This document shows, piece after piece, positions 1-7,000 of a stretch of 7,070 nucleotides of DNA. Below the pieces are notes generated by a model that was not told the origin of the DNA, searched no databases, and was given only the letters and a program-made list of their open reading frames with translations. Source of the stretch: Bacteroidota bacterium. Lineage in GTDB: Bacteria; Bacteroidota; Bacteroidia; Bacteroidales; Prolixibacteraceae. Every line of letters starts with the position of its first letter. Position 1 is the first letter of the stretch. The position numbers were made by a program, and so were the translations under genes. The stretch lies in assembly GCA_030691295.1 (NCBI GenBank), contig JAUYEQ010000639.1, positions 1-7,070 of the forward strand, given 5' to 3'.

Positions 1-1331
1 TCGGTAGTTGTTAATTTTGATCCGTCCCAGGTACCATTTGCCCAACCTTTGTTTATATTGTTCGTGGCCGTGACATCACCGGTAAAAATTGCAGCATCAT
101 TCGCCTGTGTGGGCTGATCACCTCTTGGAAAAGTAGAAGTATTTGAGTAATATTTTGCCCAACGACGGTAATCGACATAATCGCCTGCATTAAACAAAGG
201 CGAATATTCATGCATATTTTCTGAGGTCACTGAAGAATCAAAATTCAAGGTAAATTTTCCGGATTTTCCCGCCTTCGTTGTAATTAGAACAACGCCGTTG
301 GCTCCCCGTGAACCATAAATCGCTGTAGCCGATGCGTCTTTTAAAATATCAATAGACTCAATGTCGTTAGGGTTCAGATTGTCAATTCCTCCCAATGTCA
401 CCTTGTTTGACGAAACGTTCGATGCATCTACAGTTCCGGTTACCAAAGGAATACCATCAACAACATATAGCGGAGAGTTCGAAGCTGTCAGCGAGCGTAC
501 CCCGCGAATGGTGATACTGCCAACCGCTCCGGGACGTTCATTCGAAGTGATATCAACCCCGGCTGCCCTTCCCTGCATCGCTTCAACTGCATTCTTCACC
601 GGGCGTGCATTAATTTCTTCGGAACTTACGCTTGTAAGAGCACCGGTAACATCCGATTTCTTTTGCACACCATAACCGATGGCAACAACTTCTTCAATTC
701 CGATTGCATCTTCCATCAATGAAACGTCAATGGTAGCTTTTCCACTAACCGAAACCTCCTGCATCTTCATTCCAACAAATGAGAATTGTAAAGTCGCATT
801 TTCAGAAATGTTTGAAAGGGAATAATTTCCGTTGTTATCAGTAATCGAACCATTGGTCGTGCCTTTTACAACGACGGAAACACCTGGCAGCGCTTCGCCT
901 GAAGAGTCGGTTACTTTACCGGAAACTGATTTTTGCTGCTGAGAATTGTTTTCAATACCACCGTCTGTTTTTGGAACAATCATTATCAGTTTGTTCCTGA
1001 CGGTGTATGTCATGTTTTCCGCGTTCAGCACCTGATCGAGAATATCAAAAATAGAGGCATTTTTGAATTCAGCGGTTACATCTTTCGAATTCTGGATCAT
1101 TTCATTTTTATAAAAGATCGAAAATTCAGAGTTCGCTTCAATTTTACTGAACACGCTTTCGAGTGTTTCATTTTGAAACTTCAGATTCAGCTTTGTTTGC
1201 TGTGAGTACGAACTGGCAGTGACTTGCATCAGGGCCAAAAAAAACAACAAAGTTGTAACTTTCATAATGTTTAACATTTTTCTAAGCACACGGCATCTGC
1301 GATGCCTTTGCTTCGGATCGTTTTTTTTCAT
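1..1331 (-). CDS. SusC/RagA-family TonB-dependent receptor with STN domain (N-terminal 443 residues, runs off left edge)
   Basis: Outer-membrane receptor that would import a glycan or other large ligand using TonB energy, normally paired with a SusD lipoprotein. The visible part reads in one frame from ATG at 1331. A basic stretch (residues 1-24) leads into a hydrophobic core (about 25-39) and a likely cleavage near SYSQ (41-44). Next come an STN (secretin/TonB short N-terminal) domain at about 48-120, a carboxypeptidase-like regulatory domain at about 135-206, the SusC-type motif EEVVAIGYG (213-221), and a plug domain with MQGRAAGVD, YVVDGIP and KDASATAIYGSRGANGVV (331-348). Full-length members are about 1000 residues or more, so the barrel lies outside the window. 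The STN domain marks receptors that signal to a FecR anti-sigma factor, and such a gene lies directly upstream. A second in-frame ATG at 1265 would give a conventional signal peptide; I prefer 1331 because long basic N-termini are common in this family. The ligand cannot be told from this part. Confidence 0.95.
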   Translation of the reverse strand, partial: MKKNDPKQRHRRCRVLRKMLNIMKVTTLLFFLALMQVTASSYSQQTKLNLKFQNETLESVFSKIEANSEFSIFYKNEMIQNSKDVTAEFKNASIFDILDQVLNAENMTYTVRNKLIMIVPKTDGGIENNSQQQKSVSGKVTDSSGEALPGVSVVVKGTTNGSITDNNGNYSLSNISENATLQFSFVGMKMQEVSVSGKATIDVSLMEDAIGIEEVVAIGYGVQKKSDVTGALTSVSSEEINARPVKNAVEAMQGRAAGVDITSNERPGAVGSITIRGVRSLTASNSPLYVVDGIPLVTGTVDASNVSSNKVTLGGIDNLNPNDIESIDILKDASATAIYGSRGANGVVLITTKAGKSGKFTLNFDSSVTSENMHEYSPLFNAGDYVDYRRWAKYYSNTSTFPRGDQPTQANDAAIFTGDVTATNNINKGWANGTWDGSKLTTT

Positions 1332-1374
1332 AGTTTTACTTCGATTTAAATGAGTATTTATTTCACATTACACC

Positions 1375-1412
1375 GACGTCAGACGAGTTGCCGCTCATCT
1401 GGCGTCTTTTTT
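1375..1412 (+). terminator. Strong hairpin followed by six T, read as an intrinsic terminator on the + strand
   Basis: Arms GACGTCAGACGAG (1375-1387) and CTCATCTGGCGTC (1394-1406) form a 13-bp stem with one C-A mismatch and one G-T wobble, closing a 6-nt loop TTGCCG. TTTTTT follows at 1407-1412, so the shape fits an intrinsic terminator for rightward transcription. No rightward gene lies to its left, only the receptor gene in antisense. On the - strand the same hairpin lies a few bases after the fecR-like stop codon and 43 nt before the receptor start, without a U-tract behind it. There it could instead be a processing, stability or partial-termination element separating regulator and receptor expression. 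The fold is visible in the sequence; the function is inferred. Confidence 0.6.
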
Positions 1413-2392
1413 CATTTCACAGTTATTGTAATTTTTCGCAATTCAGTTTTTTCGTATTTTATAGGTGTATAAACCTTAATAGCGTCAAGTACCTGCCAGA
1501 TTGTTTCCTCATTCTTAAAGGTTCCGGTAAAGTTAACTTCCCTGCCAGATTTGTTATCAAGTGTAATATCAACATCGTACCAGTTTTCCAATCGTTGCAT
1601 CAGCTCCGATAAAGGGATGTTCTTAAAATTGAACTTATGATCGACCCATCCCGAAGACTGCGACGCATCAACTTCCACAATTTGGAACTTGTGATCTTTT
1701 AATATCAGGGCCTGTCCGGGTTTTAAAACCTGTTCGTCGTCTTCCAAATGGACATTTACCTTTCCACTGAGTAGTGTAATTTCCTTTCGTCCAAAATCGT
1801 CATAGGCCATTACATTAAAGCTCGTACCCATAACTTCCACAGAGCATTCATTGGTTTTTACAACAAATGGAGCTTGTTCGTTGCGGGCAACTTTAAAAAA
1901 GGCCTCTCCTTTTAATTCAACCTGACGGTGATTTGCCGAAAACGAGTTGTAAACCAATCTTGAATTGGCATTCAGCCATACTTCCGATCCATCGGGCAAT
2001 GTTACCATCGACTTTTCGCCGCGTGGAGTTTCAAATACCAGTTGTTCCTGATTGAAATGATTTCCGGAGAGAAAATAAGTTAAAACACTTCCAACCAACA
2101 ATCCCAGTACAAGTATGGCTGCAACAGATGCCACCTGAACCCAAAGCCGACGGGTTACCGGCATTTTTGCGACAACAGAATCCTGCTTATTGATTTTGTA
2201 TTCGAGTTGGTTCCAGTTTTTACGGCCAGTTTCATCCAATTCAGGATTTTGTGTCCATTCCTGTTTTGCCTTTTCGAAGTACTGGCGGTTATTTGAATCC
2301 TGAAGGTAATCAGTCAGCAGTTCATATTCATCGTCAGACAGTTGTCCCCGGAAGTATCGTTTTATTATATCTTGAAATTCAGTAGTATACAT
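1412..2392 (-). CDS. FecR-family anti-sigma factor, inner membrane
   Basis: Single-pass inner-membrane protein that holds an ECF sigma factor inactive and releases it when the cognate TonB-dependent receptor is loaded. The cytoplasmic N-terminus (1-83) carries acidic and aromatic helices of the sigma-binding type. A transmembrane helix follows at about 84-108 (WVQVASVAAILVLGLLVGSV). The periplasmic FecR domain (about 118-215) shows TPRGEKSMVTLPDGSEVWLN, GEAFFKV (162-168) and VMGTSFNV (188-195). The C-terminal DUF4974-type domain (about 252-320), which in this family meets the receptor's STN domain, includes FKNIPLSELMQRLENWY. The 326-residue length is normal for Bacteroidota FecR proteins. 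It starts with ATG, 76 nt after the sigma gene, and ends with TGA just before the 1375-1412 hairpin. The order sigma, fecR, susC is the classic one, so the partners are very probably the adjacent genes. No separate promoter is evident. Confidence 0.95.
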   Translation of the reverse strand: MYTTEFQDIIKRYFRGQLSDDEYELLTDYLQDSNNRQYFEKAKQEWTQNPELDETGRKNWNQLEYKINKQDSVVAKMPVTRRLWVQVASVAAILVLGLLVGSVLTYFLSGNHFNQEQLVFETPRGEKSMVTLPDGSEVWLNANSRLVYNSFSANHRQVELKGEAFFKVARNEQAPFVVKTNECSVEVMGTSFNVMAYDDFGRKEITLLSGKVNVHLEDDEQVLKPGQALILKDHKFQIVEVDASQSSGWVDHKFNFKNIPLSELMQRLENWYDVDITLDNKSGREVNFTGTFKNEETIWQVLDAIKVYTPIKYEKTELRKITITVK

Positions 2393-2427
2393 GGGTATTA
2401 TTTAAGCCTTTGCATATATAACTGAAT

Positions 2428-2444
2428 TGGGTAGCTTTTACCCA
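2428..2444 (-). repeat. Small inverted repeat in the sigma-fecR spacer
   Basis: TGGGTA (2428-2433) and TACCCA (2439-2444) form a perfect 6-bp stem around a 5-nt loop, inside the 76-nt spacer between the sigma factor stop and the FecR start. No T-run follows on either strand, so it is unlikely to be a terminator. It could be a minor mRNA structure, an operator-like palindrome, or chance. Confidence 0.25.
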
Positions 2445-2468
2445 TCATTGGAAAGAAAATATTTTTTA

Positions 2469-3104
2469 TTAAAACTCCAGGTTTTTCATTACCAGCAAAA
2501 TAAGCGCTATGGGAAGTTCTTCGGAAAAGTTTGCGCGGAACGATTGCAGGGCGCGGTTCAGATGCCGTTCCACATTTTTGATATTGATATCCAGTTTTTC
2601 AGCAATTTCTTTGTTCTTCAGACCATTCATACGGCTCAGCATAAAAACTTCGCGGCAACGATCGGGCAAATTCTGAATTGTTTTTTCGATCTTCATTTTC
2701 AATTCCTGCTCAATCAGCACATAAGGTTCGTTTCCGACAAAGTCGATGCGGTACAACTCTTCGTATTTCGATGCAATGTGAATTTCCTGCAAACGGTTGT
2801 TCACCATTTTCATATGTTTGATGTAGTCGATGCAGCGGTTGCGTACCAAACGGAAAAGAAAGCCTTCGATATTGAGGTTTTCGATTTCAGCCTTTTTCTC
2901 CCAAACCTTTACAAATACCTCCTGAACAATGTCCTGAGAGATACCGTCATCTTTTACAACATTCCGGGCAAAGTCGTTCAGTCGGGGAAAATAGATGGAA
3001 AACAAAAGTTCAAGCGCTTTCTGATCACCAGTTTTTATCTGATCAAAAAGTACATCTGCGCGTCGCCTGCTTTTGTTTTCTATTTTTTTCAATTTTTCCA
3101 ACAT
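2469..3104 (-). CDS. ECF RNA polymerase sigma-70 factor (Bacteroidota type)
   Basis: Alternative sigma factor that directs RNA polymerase to a small set of promoters, probably including the downstream receptor operon. With the ATG at 3104 it has 211 residues. Sigma-70 region 2 spans about 28-98: GDQKALELLFSIYFPRL, then DIVQEVFVKVWEKK (58-71) in the core-binding helix, then FLFRLVRNRCIDYIK. Region 4 spans about 140-190: LPDRCREVFMLSRMNG followed by the helix-turn-helix KNKEIAEKLDINIKNVERHL. The hydrophobic tail (LPIALILLVMKNLEF) resembles other Bacteroidota ECF factors. A TTG at 3131 would add nine residues (MSEIKFGKR) and lies directly after an in-frame TAG. I prefer the ATG, which is preceded by a purine-rich GGAAAGAGA, but cannot exclude the TTG. 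The gene begins only 33 nt after the stop of the hydrolase-like gene, suggesting co-transcription. Activity is presumably controlled by the adjacent FecR protein. Confidence 0.95.
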   Translation of the reverse strand: MLEKLKKIENKSRRRADVLFDQIKTGDQKALELLFSIYFPRLNDFARNVVKDDGISQDIVQEVFVKVWEKKAEIENLNIEGFLFRLVRNRCIDYIKHMKMVNNRLQEIHIASKYEELYRIDFVGNEPYVLIEQELKMKIEKTIQNLPDRCREVFMLSRMNGLKNKEIAEKLDINIKNVERHLNRALQSFRANFSEELPIALILLVMKNLEF

Positions 3105-3137
3105 TCTCTTTCCAAATTTAATCTCAGACAACTATTC

Positions 3138-3776
3138 TCACTTAATCTTTTCAATCCAAATATTCCTGAACTGAATTTTTGAACCTTCAGCCTGCAAACC
3201 AATTGCACCTTTGGTCAATGAACAATTTGTGGCTATACTCTGAACCAAGCCGTTTACCTTTATTTCAACAGTATTTCCTTTACATGTTATGTCGAAACTG
3301 TTCCACTCGCCTGCCGGTTTTTCGTTCGACGGATGCAATTTGGGTACAACTGGCTTAACCGTTTCAGTTGAAGTATAAATGCTGTCCCGAATGGTTGCTT
3401 TCTCTCCCACCCCATGAACTATAAAGTCGCCTGCATTCCCATGTTTCAACTGCGACTGATAATGGGCTACCCAGATTTTATCGGGCCCGGTAATATGCAA
3501 AAGGATGCCGCTGTTGGTAGGATTTTCAGGATAACACCATTCAACGTGCAGCCGATAATTTGAATATTTCTTTTTTGTACGAATATAACCAACCGGCACA
3601 CCAACAGTTTCGATCATTCCATTGTTCACATAAAAGAATTTTTCAGGATTAACTGCCGGATCTTCAACATATATGATCCAGCCTTTAAGATTTTTACCGT
3701 TGAACAAGGATTGTTTCTTTTGGGAAAATCCCGCAAATGCCAAAAACATGAACACAGAAATAAGAATTGTCTTCAT
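3138..3776 (-). CDS. Secreted DUF1080 / 3-keto-disaccharide hydrolase-like protein
   Basis: Small exported protein of the DUF1080 family (PF06439), a concanavalin-like jelly-roll fold; characterised members cleave 3-keto-glycosides. The N-terminal signal peptide (1-19, MKTILISVFMFLAFAGFSQ) has no lipobox cysteine, so a periplasmic or secreted location is likely. Family hallmarks are SLFNGKNLKGW (23-33), YSNYRLHVEW (71-80), NSGILLHITGPDKIW (88-102), GDFI (116-119), GEWNSFDITCKGNTVEIKVNG (156-176) and KGAIGLQAEGSKIQFRNIWI (189-208). The 212-residue length fits a single-domain member with nothing missing. It starts with ATG at 3776, just downstream of a good candidate promoter, and stops 33 nt before the sigma factor start. 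It therefore appears to be the first gene of the sigma/anti-sigma transcript, suggesting a role in degrading or sensing the substrate handled by the receptor. That link is inferred, and the substrate is unknown. Confidence 0.9.
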   Translation of the reverse strand: MKTILISVFMFLAFAGFSQKKQSLFNGKNLKGWIIYVEDPAVNPEKFFYVNNGMIETVGVPVGYIRTKKKYSNYRLHVEWCYPENPTNSGILLHITGPDKIWVAHYQSQLKHGNAGDFIVHGVGEKATIRDSIYTSTETVKPVVPKLHPSNEKPAGEWNSFDITCKGNTVEIKVNGLVQSIATNCSLTKGAIGLQAEGSKIQFRNIWIEKIK

Positions 3777-3798
3777 AGGTTTAATTGTTTAATTCTGT

Positions 3799-3831
3799 CA
3801 AATGTAAAATATATTCCTGAAGTTTGCACAA
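3799..3831 (-). promoter_or_regulatory. Candidate Bacteroidota housekeeping promoter for the hydrolase-sigma-fecR genes
   Basis: On the - strand, TACATTTG (3806-3799) matches the phylum's -7 consensus TAnnTTTG at every fixed position. A TTGTG (3831-3827) lies 20 nt upstream of it, near where the -33 TTTG/TTG element is expected. The start of transcription would fall near 3792, giving a leader of roughly 15 nt before the ATG at 3776. It is the best-placed match I found by eye for the leftward genes. The -33 element is imperfect. Confidence 0.5.
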
Positions 3832-3899
3832 CATCTTCCATCCATAATCTTTCAGGCAGATTTTATATACTTTTCCGAAAATTATAACACAACTTGTCA

Positions 3900-6887
3900 A
3901 TGAAATCAATAGATTCTATTTCGCTCTCATCGATATACAAAAGAAATAAAAGCGACCGCGACATATTTCAGGAACTGATGCCAACGAAAGTTAAAGAAGT
4001 GCTACTGCTGGCAACATTGTACGACAGTTATTCAATTGTTCGTGAAGGGCAATTCACAGATAAAATTTTTGGTGAATTTCTTCAGCTGAACTTATACACC
4101 TATCCGCGATTTACCAGTGCCAATACCGAGGAAGATGCACTCCGGATGGTAAAAACACGCGATTTCGACATGGTGATCATCATGGTCGGGGTCGATAAAA
4201 ACATTCCGGTACGGGCATCCAAAGCCATTTTTAACCAGAAACCGTCACTTCCTATTTTGCTTCTGGTAAACAACAATGGCGACCTCCGATATTTTCAAAC
4301 CAGCAACGAGAAAATAGAATCAATCGACCGGGTATTTGTATGGAACGGAAACTCCAATGTTTTCCTTGCAATGATCAAGTACATTGAAGACAAGCAGAAT
4401 GTGGAAGAAGATACCAAAAACGGAAGTGTGCGGGTAATTCTGCTGGTGGAAGATTCGATACAATACTATTCGCGGTATTTGCCGATGTTATATACCAATA
4501 TAATGACGCAAACGCAAAACCTGGTGGAAGATAAATCGGCCGACGAACTGCATAAAATAATGAAGATGAGAGCCCGTCCAAAAGTTATACTGGTGAGCAG
4601 TTACGAGGACGCAGTTTCCATCATTAATAAATACAAGGATTTCCTGCTGAGCGTTATTTCTGATGTTAAGTTTCAAAGAAATGGCGTGGACGATGAAAAT
4701 GCAGGGGTTGATTTGCTCAGGTATGTTAATTCGACACTCCGTTTCCCGATTCCTGTGCTGCTCCAAAGCCACGATGTGAACAATGCCCAGCGGGCACGCG
4801 ATGTTGGCGCCGATTTCATCAACAAAAACTCAGAAAGTTTATCGCTCGACATTCACAATTACATTTATAAAAGACTTGGTTTTGGCAACTTCGTTTTTAA
4901 AGATACCGAAGGAAATCCGATTATGATTGCCCGCAATATGGCCGAGTTTCAGGAGATGTTTCAAATTGTTCCTGAAAATGCGCTGGCCTATCATGCCCGC
5001 CGCAATTCGTTTTCAACCTGGCTGATGGCACGTGGCGAAATCAACATTGCCGAGCAGTTGCTGCCTTACCGCTTCGAAGATTTCAAAAATTCAGACGATT
5101 TGCGGAAGTTTTGCCTGGATGTTTTCGAAAAAGTACGCATACAGAAACTTCGTGGGAGCATCATCGATTTTGATCCAACGCTGGTTAACGGAAAACGTTT
5201 TGTGATGCGTCTCGGAAATGGATCATTGGGCGGAAAAGGCCGGGGAATGGCTTTCATGTGCAACTTTATCGAGAACATCGAATTTGCCAGTATTCTTCCT
5301 GGAATAAATATCCGTATTCCGGCAACAGCAGTGGTTGGCGCATCGGAGTTCGATAAATTTCTTGAAACAAACGACCTTTACGAGGAAATATATTCGACCA
5401 ACGATTACGAACGTATCAAAGGCATTTTTCTTGAATCGCAGTTTGGCGACGATCTGAAAGACCGCCTCCGAAAATACCTCGAAAAAATGGGAAAACCACT
5501 GGCGATCCGTTCTTCGGGTTTGTTTGAAGATTCGCTCACACAGCCATTTTCAGGAGTTTATGCAACCTACCTTATTCCCAATAACCACCCCGATATGGAG
5601 GTGCGTTTTCAACAACTCGAAACTGCTATCAAACTGGTTTATGCCAGTATTTTCACCGAATCGGCTATGTCGTATTTCGATGCCGTAAAATATAAAATCG
5701 AAGAGGAGAAAATGGCGGTGATCATTCAGGAAGTTGTTGGCCACCAATACGGCGATCATTATTATCCGTCCATCAGCGGAGTGGCTCAGTCGTACAATTT
5801 CTACCCTGTTTCGTACATGGAACCCGAGGATGGGTTCGCCGTTTCGGCCATCGGACTGGGAATGTATGTAGTTGGCGGCGAGAGTGCTTATCGCTATTGC
5901 CCCAAATATCCTGAAATCAATACAACAGGCATTCACGATCTGGTACGCGAATCACAAAAGGAATTTTACGCGATTGATATGGATCACAGCCAATTCGATC
6001 TTGAAAATGGAGGTGAAAGCGCTGCTATCAGGAAAATGAAAATTTCTTTTGCTGAAAAAGACGGTGTTTTGCAACATTGTGCTTCGGTGTATGATTACGA
6101 AAACGACTGCCTCATTCCCGGCGTTGACAGCCCCGGATTGAGGATAATAGATTTTGCCAACATCTTAAAATACAAACACATACCACTTGCTGCTACCCTT
6201 CAGTTATTGCTGAAATTATTCCGCGAAGCAATGGGTTCGCCTGTCGAAATTGAGTATGCGGTCGATCTGGAAAAAGGGCACAACAAGCTTCCAACCTTTT
6301 ACCTGCTGCAAATTAAACCATTGATCAGGAGAGACGAAGAACTGATCGTGAACATAGGAAAAATCGTTCCTGAAAAAACCCTGATGTACGCAAAACGCGG
6401 CATGGGAAATGGTTTCGTTACCGGAATTAAAGATGTAATTATTGTTGATCCTGAAAAGTTCGACAAAATGGAAACACGCGAAATAGCGGCAGAAATCAAC
6501 CAGTTTAACCGCAAAATGGATTTCCTGAACAAAGAATACATCCTGATTGGCCCCGGTCGCTGGGGCACGCGCGATCCGTTTACAGGAATACCGGTTTTAT
6601 GGGCAAACATATCGAAAGCCCGTATCATTGTTGAAATGGGTCTTGATGAGTTCCCACTCGATGGCTCACTTGGTTCACACTTTTTCCACAATGTAACTTC
6701 GATGAATGTTGGTTATTTTACCATTCCGCACAACTCGTCAGATGCGATGATCAACATTGATTTGTTGAATAAAATGCCCGTAATCGAAGAAGGAAAATAC
6801 ATCAAACATGTAAGTTTTACCAACGACCTCAACATTGTAATGGACGGAAAGAACCGACAGGCACTGATTTCATTCGAAGGTGACTGA
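3900..6887 (+). CDS. Receiver-PEP/pyruvate-binding (PPDK_N) multidomain protein of unknown substrate
   Basis: A 995-residue cytoplasmic protein with no signal peptide or membrane segment. Domain 1 (about 30-165) is receiver-like but degenerate: at the expected phospho-Asp place it reads DMVIIMVG. Domain 2 (about 176-325) is receiver-like with intact features: VILLVEDS (179-186), Asp255 in VISDVKF, Ser290 and Lys309. A linker (about 326-425) follows. The PPDK_N ATP-grasp domain (about 435-810) has the glycine-rich GNGSLGGKGRGMAFM (439-453, Lys446), LAIRSSGLFED (534-544, Arg537), FSGVYATYL, and the metal/ATP end VEIEYAVD (782-789) with LLQIKPL (802-808), where the usual Q-x-R-P has Lys. The C-terminal domain (about 826-995) has ILIGPGRWG (881-889) and GSHFFHNVTS (925-934). 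The phospho-His swivel domain and PEP barrel of PEP synthase/PPDK are not recognisable, so it is not a normal PEP synthase. Similar proteins occur in Bacteroidota, to my recollection. A TTG at 3894 would add two residues; I prefer the ATG. It is divergent from the leftward cluster, with no obvious shared function. Confidence 0.9.
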   Translation: MKSIDSISLSSIYKRNKSDRDIFQELMPTKVKEVLLLATLYDSYSIVREGQFTDKIFGEFLQLNLYTYPRFTSANTEEDALRMVKTRDFDMVIIMVGVDKNIPVRASKAIFNQKPSLPILLLVNNNGDLRYFQTSNEKIESIDRVFVWNGNSNVFLAMIKYIEDKQNVEEDTKNGSVRVILLVEDSIQYYSRYLPMLYTNIMTQTQNLVEDKSADELHKIMKMRARPKVILVSSYEDAVSIINKYKDFLLSVISDVKFQRNGVDDENAGVDLLRYVNSTLRFPIPVLLQSHDVNNAQRARDVGADFINKNSESLSLDIHNYIYKRLGFGNFVFKDTEGNPIMIARNMAEFQEMFQIVPENALAYHARRNSFSTWLMARGEINIAEQLLPYRFEDFKNSDDLRKFCLDVFEKVRIQKLRGSIIDFDPTLVNGKRFVMRLGNGSLGGKGRGMAFMCNFIENIEFASILPGINIRIPATAVVGASEFDKFLETNDLYEEIYSTNDYERIKGIFLESQFGDDLKDRLRKYLEKMGKPLAIRSSGLFEDSLTQPFSGVYATYLIPNNHPDMEVRFQQLETAIKLVYASIFTESAMSYFDAVKYKIEEEKMAVIIQEVVGHQYGDHYYPSISGVAQSYNFYPVSYMEPEDGFAVSAIGLGMYVVGGESAYRYCPKYPEINTTGIHDLVRESQKEFYAIDMDHSQFDLENGGESAAIRKMKISFAEKDGVLQHCASVYDYENDCLIPGVDSPGLRIIDFANILKYKHIPLAATLQLLLKLFREAMGSPVEIEYAVDLEKGHNKLPTFYLLQIKPLIRRDEELIVNIGKIVPEKTLMYAKRGMGNGFVTGIKDVIIVDPEKFDKMETREIAAEINQFNRKMDFLNKEYILIGPGRWGTRDPFTGIPVLWANISKARIIVEMGLDEFPLDGSLGSHFFHNVTSMNVGYFTIPHNSSDAMINIDLLNKMPVIEEGKYIKHVSFTNDLNIVMDGKNRQALISFEGD

Positions 6888-7000
6888 TTTTCCGGAAGAT
6901 TTTATTGTAACGCTTCAGTCTTTTTCGGACTCCCTGCAAAAAGGACTTCGGACTTCTCTGTTTTCGGAACACTGGCACTGTAACAGCCAACTTTTCGCCC

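Noticed and set aside
2427..3182. Long open frame on the + strand (251 codons) opposite the sigma factor gene
   Set aside because: It is fully antisense to a clear ECF sigma factor, its translation is rich in Phe, His and Gln with no recognisable domain, and it reflects codon bias of the real gene.
3850..3875. Possible + strand promoter for the large gene: TACTTTTC (3868-3875) with TTTC upstream (3850-3853)
   Set aside because: The last base of the -7 consensus is wrong and the spacing of only 14 nt is too short, so it is not supported well enough to annotate.
5550..5936. Open frame on the - strand (128 codons) inside the large + strand gene
   Set aside because: It lies opposite the conserved PPDK_N domain and its translation resembles no family I know; it is an antisense shadow.
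3900..6887. Annotation of the large gene as a PEP synthase or pyruvate phosphate dikinase
   Set aside because: Only the ATP-grasp part is recognisable; the phospho-histidine and PEP/pyruvate-binding barrel domains are not seen, and receiver-like domains replace them at the N-terminus.
6917..6947. Possible terminator after the large gene: AGTCTTTTT paired with AAAAAGGACT
   Set aside because: The stem is mostly A-T, needs a bulged G, has a 12-nt loop and no T-run behind it; it does not look like an intrinsic terminator.
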